Assembly: GCA_016859345.1 (NCBI GenBank)
Contig: CM029111.1
Coordinates: 14,462,214-14,526,213 of the forward strand
Direction: 5' to 3'
DNA from: Istiophorus platypterus
Taxonomy: Eukaryota; Chordata; Actinopteri; Istiophoriformes; Istiophoridae
DNA: 64,000 nucleotides
Part shown: piece after piece, positions 60,420-64,000 of the stretch
Layout of the letters: the number at the start of each line of letters is the position of its first letter
Position numbering within the stretch: position 1 is the first letter of the stretch
The notes under the pieces: generated by a model
Told to the model about the DNA's origin: nothing
Seen by the model: only the letters and a program-made list of their open reading frames with translations
Database searches by the model: none
Program-made: the position numbers and the translations under genes

Positions 60420-62540
60420 CCCAACTTTTTTTCTCCCCTGCGGCTCTTTCTCTTCTGTTTTAAGGTGGAAAAAATAAATAGACGAGGGACTTTTTTAACT
60501 CACGATGTTCATGATGTTTTCAGATGTGGTAAAATGCTCTCGGTGACTTGGGAGATCCGACCTCGACCTCCATATCCTGAAGACTGAAACTTTGCCATAA
60601 CGCACACACATACAGGGGGCAGACGGTGTCCAGCGTCTCACTAATGCCGTTTACTAATGATTTCCGGTCATCATTTCCAAAATAAAACCCCGCCATCGAC
60701 CCATAGTGCTCTGCAGTCTGTTTCTTTTGACTTAAAGTTAAAATATTAATTTTTCCACTTTTTTCAGTGTTTGCAAAACATCCTCTGTCTTTACAAGGAC
60801 ACATTTTGTATCAAACGCCTATCACCCTAAAACGTGCCTCTTAATAAGAAATAATGGTTAAAAAATTGAATATAGAGGCTTTAAAAGATTTTTTCGGATG
60901 AATGATCTCTAACTGAGATTTACCACAACACTTTTGACACAATCTTCACTTTCCCACGTTGTTTGCTTTCTGCCATCTCCCTCATGGGCAAGAAACAAAG
61001 GCACAGACAATTTGTAAGCTTTTACTTTAAAATTCACACTTTTTTCTCCGGCCTCACTGTGAGTCTCTTGTTGCCTTGACACAGCTGAGACGGTGTCCCT
61101 GATAACTACAGCTCCCACTTTCTGCTGTGAAAATCTGATAAACTGCCCCAACTTCCCAATTGCCCCCCTTAGTATTCAACTGTTCATTTACACCATCACC
61201 CATTTAATAAGATTTTTACTTTACTACATTAAAACAGTCAAAACTCTTTTACTCTCCGCATATCAACAGACCCTGAGGGCATCATATTCCATATTCACAC
61301 ATAATGTCTCTTTAATAGGATACTTGTTTTGTTTTTAGAATTATTCGCTGAATTTTCCAAATCTAATTTTTTAAAACAAATGTCCAAATTGTGAGTTAAT
61401 TGTAGAGATGGCTGACCCCATGTATAAAGCTGCCACCTTGTGGATTACTTGAGCTGCATTTAGTATTTTCCAAATTCAGCGCTAATCCAATTAAACTGTG
61501 GCCAGGAATTAGTGTGTGTGTGTGCGTGTGTGCGTGTGTTTGTGTGTGTGTGTGCCTGTGTGTGCCTGTGTGTGTGCGTGTGTGTGTGTGTGTGTGTGTT
61601 TGGGGGGGTAACAGTGGTGGAATGGTAAGAAGTACATTCCCTTGAGGTCTGTGCTCAAGTACAAATTTGAGCTACTTGTACTTTACAAGGGTATTTTCTT
61701 TTAATGCCACTTTCTATTTCTACTCTACTACATTCTATCTGAAGATCTTAAGAAATATGATGATTTTTTTTTTGTAAAAACTAATCAGTTATTTCAATAA
61801 CTGTATAGGCCTATAAAAATTGGTCGATTGACAGAAAATTAACTGGCAGCCGTTGTGATAATCACGCTGAGGCCATTTCTTTCATGCGAAATGCCAAACA
61901 TTTAAAGTAAAAGCACAAGAAAAAATTGTACTTGAGTAAAGTATTCGACTACTCAGTTCCTTTCCACCCCCGGTCGCGTCCTCCCAGCCTCTATTAAAGT
62001 AGCGTGTGGCCTTTTTTAATGTCACATTATTTACTCTGTGTTAAAAAATAGCTGCTGCACTAAACATCTGCTCACTTACCTTCTATTTCTGGAGGAACGC
62101 TGGCCGCGGCCCGATTGGCTGGCGGGAGGTGTCAATCACCGTGTCCTTGCCGCCCACTTCCGCCCAGATCCAGAGGCAGCCCACTCTTCGATTGTTTATG
62201 TCACTAGCGCACTAATTTGACCTTAACTCGCAGGTACCTCTCGTTGTGTTGTGTTTAAATCTCCGTGTTTGTGCTGGTATTTGTTTGTCGGTGACCTCGC
62301 CGGTAACGTTAGCTAATCTTTCCTGCCCGTTACCACCACCCCCCCTCCCGCGCCCCCCCCCCCCGGGCTGACGTTTTAACTCAGTGCAGCGGCGATGTTA
62401 ACGGCTAGCTAGCTAGCAGGGTAGCTAACTAACGGCTCCGGGGGAAGCCGAGCCTACCGACGGCTGTTAGGGTTTCACAGCATGCAGCTAGGAAATGTTT
62501 GGCTTCGGCTGCCCCGCTCGGTGTAACGAGCTGTCCGTGT
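60420..62540. promoter_or_regulatory. Intergenic region shared by divergent mtcl2 and osbpl2
   Basis: The mtcl2 start lies at the left end and the osbpl2 5' exon at the right. The middle holds a (GT)n array (61,510-61,601) and a minus-orientation family A repeat (61,612-61,975). From about 62,080 to 62,540 the sequence is CpG-rich with a CCAAT box (ATTGG at 62,114-62,118) and an ETS-like ACTTCCG (62,157-62,163), a plausible osbpl2 promoter. The mtcl2 promoter is not obvious. Confidence 0.5.
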
Positions 62541-62660
62541 TGCAGGTTAGTGTGTGTTGGCTGTCTGTGATGCTTGGAGGGAGAGAGGCTGGGCTGCAGG
62601 GACAGGCCGATGGTGGAAACATGGCTTCTGAGTAACGCTTAGTTACTTTCTCTGCTCAGT

Positions 62661-62971
62661 ATGAACAGCGAGGAGGAGTTTTACGACGCCGAGACAGGTG
62701 AGGCGGCCTGACAGGGGGGGTCCGGTGCAGTTAAACATATTTGCCTCTCGCTGTCAAAATGAATGAACCGTGTTTTGTGTTTCTGTTTTTTTTTTTTCAC
62801 TTTCTCCACCGCCCCCCCCCCCTCATCTCCCCTCCCCTCCCCCCTTTTCTCCCCCCCAGGGCTGGAGTCAGATGATTCCTGTGAGGTCAGTTTTAAAGAT
62901 GCCCTGGTGTTTGACAGCAAGCAGGGGACCGACGGTGGCACCACGCAGGAGAATGGAGTGTGGGAGCGCAG
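62661..62971 (+). CDS. osbpl2: Oxysterol-binding protein-related protein 2, first two coding exons (partial)
   Basis: Coding exons 62661-62697 and 62860-62971 join in phase 1 and leave in phase 2; the gene continues off the right edge. The N-terminus MNSEEEFYDAETGLESDDS closely follows ORP2 (MNGEEEFFDAVTGFDSDNS as I recall) and contains an FFAT motif, EFYDAET, which binds VAP proteins on the ER. The exon also has the QENG marker seen in ORP2. ORP2 moves cholesterol and phosphoinositides between the ER and plasma membrane. The ATG lies one base after its acceptor (CTCAG|T ATG), and an upstream noncoding exon probably ends at 62,545 (TTGCAG|GTTAGT). The lipid-binding domain is outside the window. 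Confidence 0.8.
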
Positions 62972-63284
62972 GTGAGGGGTCACTCAGAAGTCTGGTACGC
63001 CTGGATGCACGGTTGTATTTGGACACATGACATATTTAGATTGGTTTGGGTTTTTTTTCTTAAGTGAAAAGAAGTAAAAATAGCCCGTGTGCATACAGAC
63101 ACGACAAATGAGCCTTTCTTCAAATGATAATATGCTCTTGCAGCTTGCGAAATACTCAGAGTATCATTACCCCATTAGGCCTCAATTAACTTGTTAGGGC
63201 CAGTGAGGCAGGTTAAGAATTGTCATTAGGAGTCGTCAGCTGATAATAAATTCCCTGAGGCGCGTCTGAGCAACTGACTGAGGA
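62972..63284 (+). other. Start of osbpl2 intron 2
   Basis: Intronic sequence between the second coding exon and the Tc1 remnant. Nothing else is recognisable. Confidence 0.6.
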
Positions 63285-64000
63285 TCTATAAATGAAGCAA
63301 AGTGATGCATACAAAGCAGGGGAGGCTATAAAAAGACATCAAAGTGCCTCCAGCTTGAAATTTAAAATGTCTGACTTGTCAATAGGAAATGACAGTAAAG
63401 GGGGAACAGTGGAAGTCAAGACAAGATCTGAAAGAGCAGGAAAACTTACAGATAAAACCGCATGTCTGCTGAGCAGAGAGGAACAAAAAGGACCCGCAGG
63501 AAGGTTTAGCTAAAGCAGAGGTGGTGGTGCACTGTTCCAATGTGCAGTGTTAATGCACAAATATGGAAGAATCAACAGAGGGAAGCCTTATCTGCAACCT
63601 CAGCACAAAATTTAACGTCTGAAATATGCAAAAGAGGCTCTGGATAAGAGTCATTTTGTAAACAATTTCTGTGGATTGATTAAGTTAAATTTGAGTTTTA
63701 TGGCTACAGTTTGTTTGGAGGGAAAAACTTTTAAGCAAGTGGGCACAAAAATTCTGCTTTGGGGTTGTGTGACAGCCAGTGGCACAGGAATCATTGCAGA
63801 AGAACTACTTAATATCAGCAGACTCTGGATGTAAATGTCCTGTGGTCAGTCAAGACAGTAAAACTGAAAAGAAGCTGGTTTCTGCAACAGTACAGTGATC
63901 CAGAGCACACCTCAAAATACACCTCAAACTAGTTAGAGACAGGCAGCCCAAAGCTGAGTTGAACATCACTGAAAATCTGTGGATAGATCTCAAACAGGCT
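63285..64000 (+). mobile_element. Degenerate Tc1/mariner transposon (continues past the window)
   Basis: The sequence tracks a fish Tc1-type transposase gene in order: GGAACAGTGGAAGTCAAGAC, AGATCTGAAAGAGCAGGAAA, TTTTGGGGTTGTGTGACAGCCAGTGGCAC-like text, CAGTGATCCAGAGCACACC and ACTGAAAATCTGTGGATAGA. Multiple stops and indels show it is dead. It lies in osbpl2 intron 2, and its right end is beyond 64,000. Confidence 0.8.

Noticed and set aside
1..64000. Bacterial or phage-type systems, CRISPR arrays, tRNA or rRNA genes
   Set aside because: No direct-repeat/spacer pattern, no tRNA-like A and B boxes in a cloverleaf, and no rRNA sequence were recognised. The tetranucleotide and dinucleotide arrays are simple microsatellites.

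Overview
The window is nuclear DNA from a bony fish, most likely a percomorph teleost. The evidence is short spliced exons with GT-AG junctions, gene models that read as vertebrate orthologues, teleost-style Tc1/mariner remnants, L2-type LINE tails, many (CA)n and (AAT)n microsatellites, and dispersed repeats I associate with spiny-rayed fish. There is no bacterial-type operon, CRISPR array or recognisable tRNA/rRNA gene. All exon coordinates were read by eye from reading frame, GT-AG sites and matching splice phases.

Layout. (1) 1-6,650: first coding exon of nol4l on the minus strand (5,803-5,462), its CpG-rich 5' flank, and the start of a large intron leaving the window on the left. (2) 6,650-22,300: about 15 kb with no gene I can support, holding microsatellites, dispersed repeats, a degenerate minisatellite and a few complex stretches that may be regulatory. 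(3) 22,340-39,327: CpG-island promoter and a complete 25-coding-exon de novo DNA methyltransferase of the DNMT3B class (plus strand, about 1,481 codons). (4) 39,328-44,800: its 3' UTR and downstream repeats. (5) 46,970-44,849: a two-exon minus-strand gene for a 157-residue KPWE-motif protein resembling PEX39/C6orf226. (6) 60,419-48,706: a complete nine-coding-exon minus-strand gene of the SOGA/MTCL family, best matched to SOGA1 (MTCL2), about 1,296 residues. (7) 62,540-64,000: the 5' end of osbpl2 (plus strand), head to head with mtcl2 and leaving the window on the right.

The most interesting locus is the methyltransferase. Its PWWP, ADD and catalytic domains look intact, but about 720 residues precede the usual linker: an EB1-type calponin-homology domain in three small exons, then a single 1,727-base exon that looks like a domesticated hAT-type transposase with its zinc finger kept. 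The gene is therefore a three-part chimera: microtubule-type CH domain, transposon-derived DNA-binding/scaffold module, DNA methyltransferase. From memory, human MAPRE1 (EB1) lies next to DNMT3B, which suggests a route for the CH capture.

The gene content (nol4l, dnmt3b, soga1/mtcl2, osbpl2) corresponds to genes I recall on human chromosome 20, so the block looks syntenic. The genes have no obvious shared pathway.
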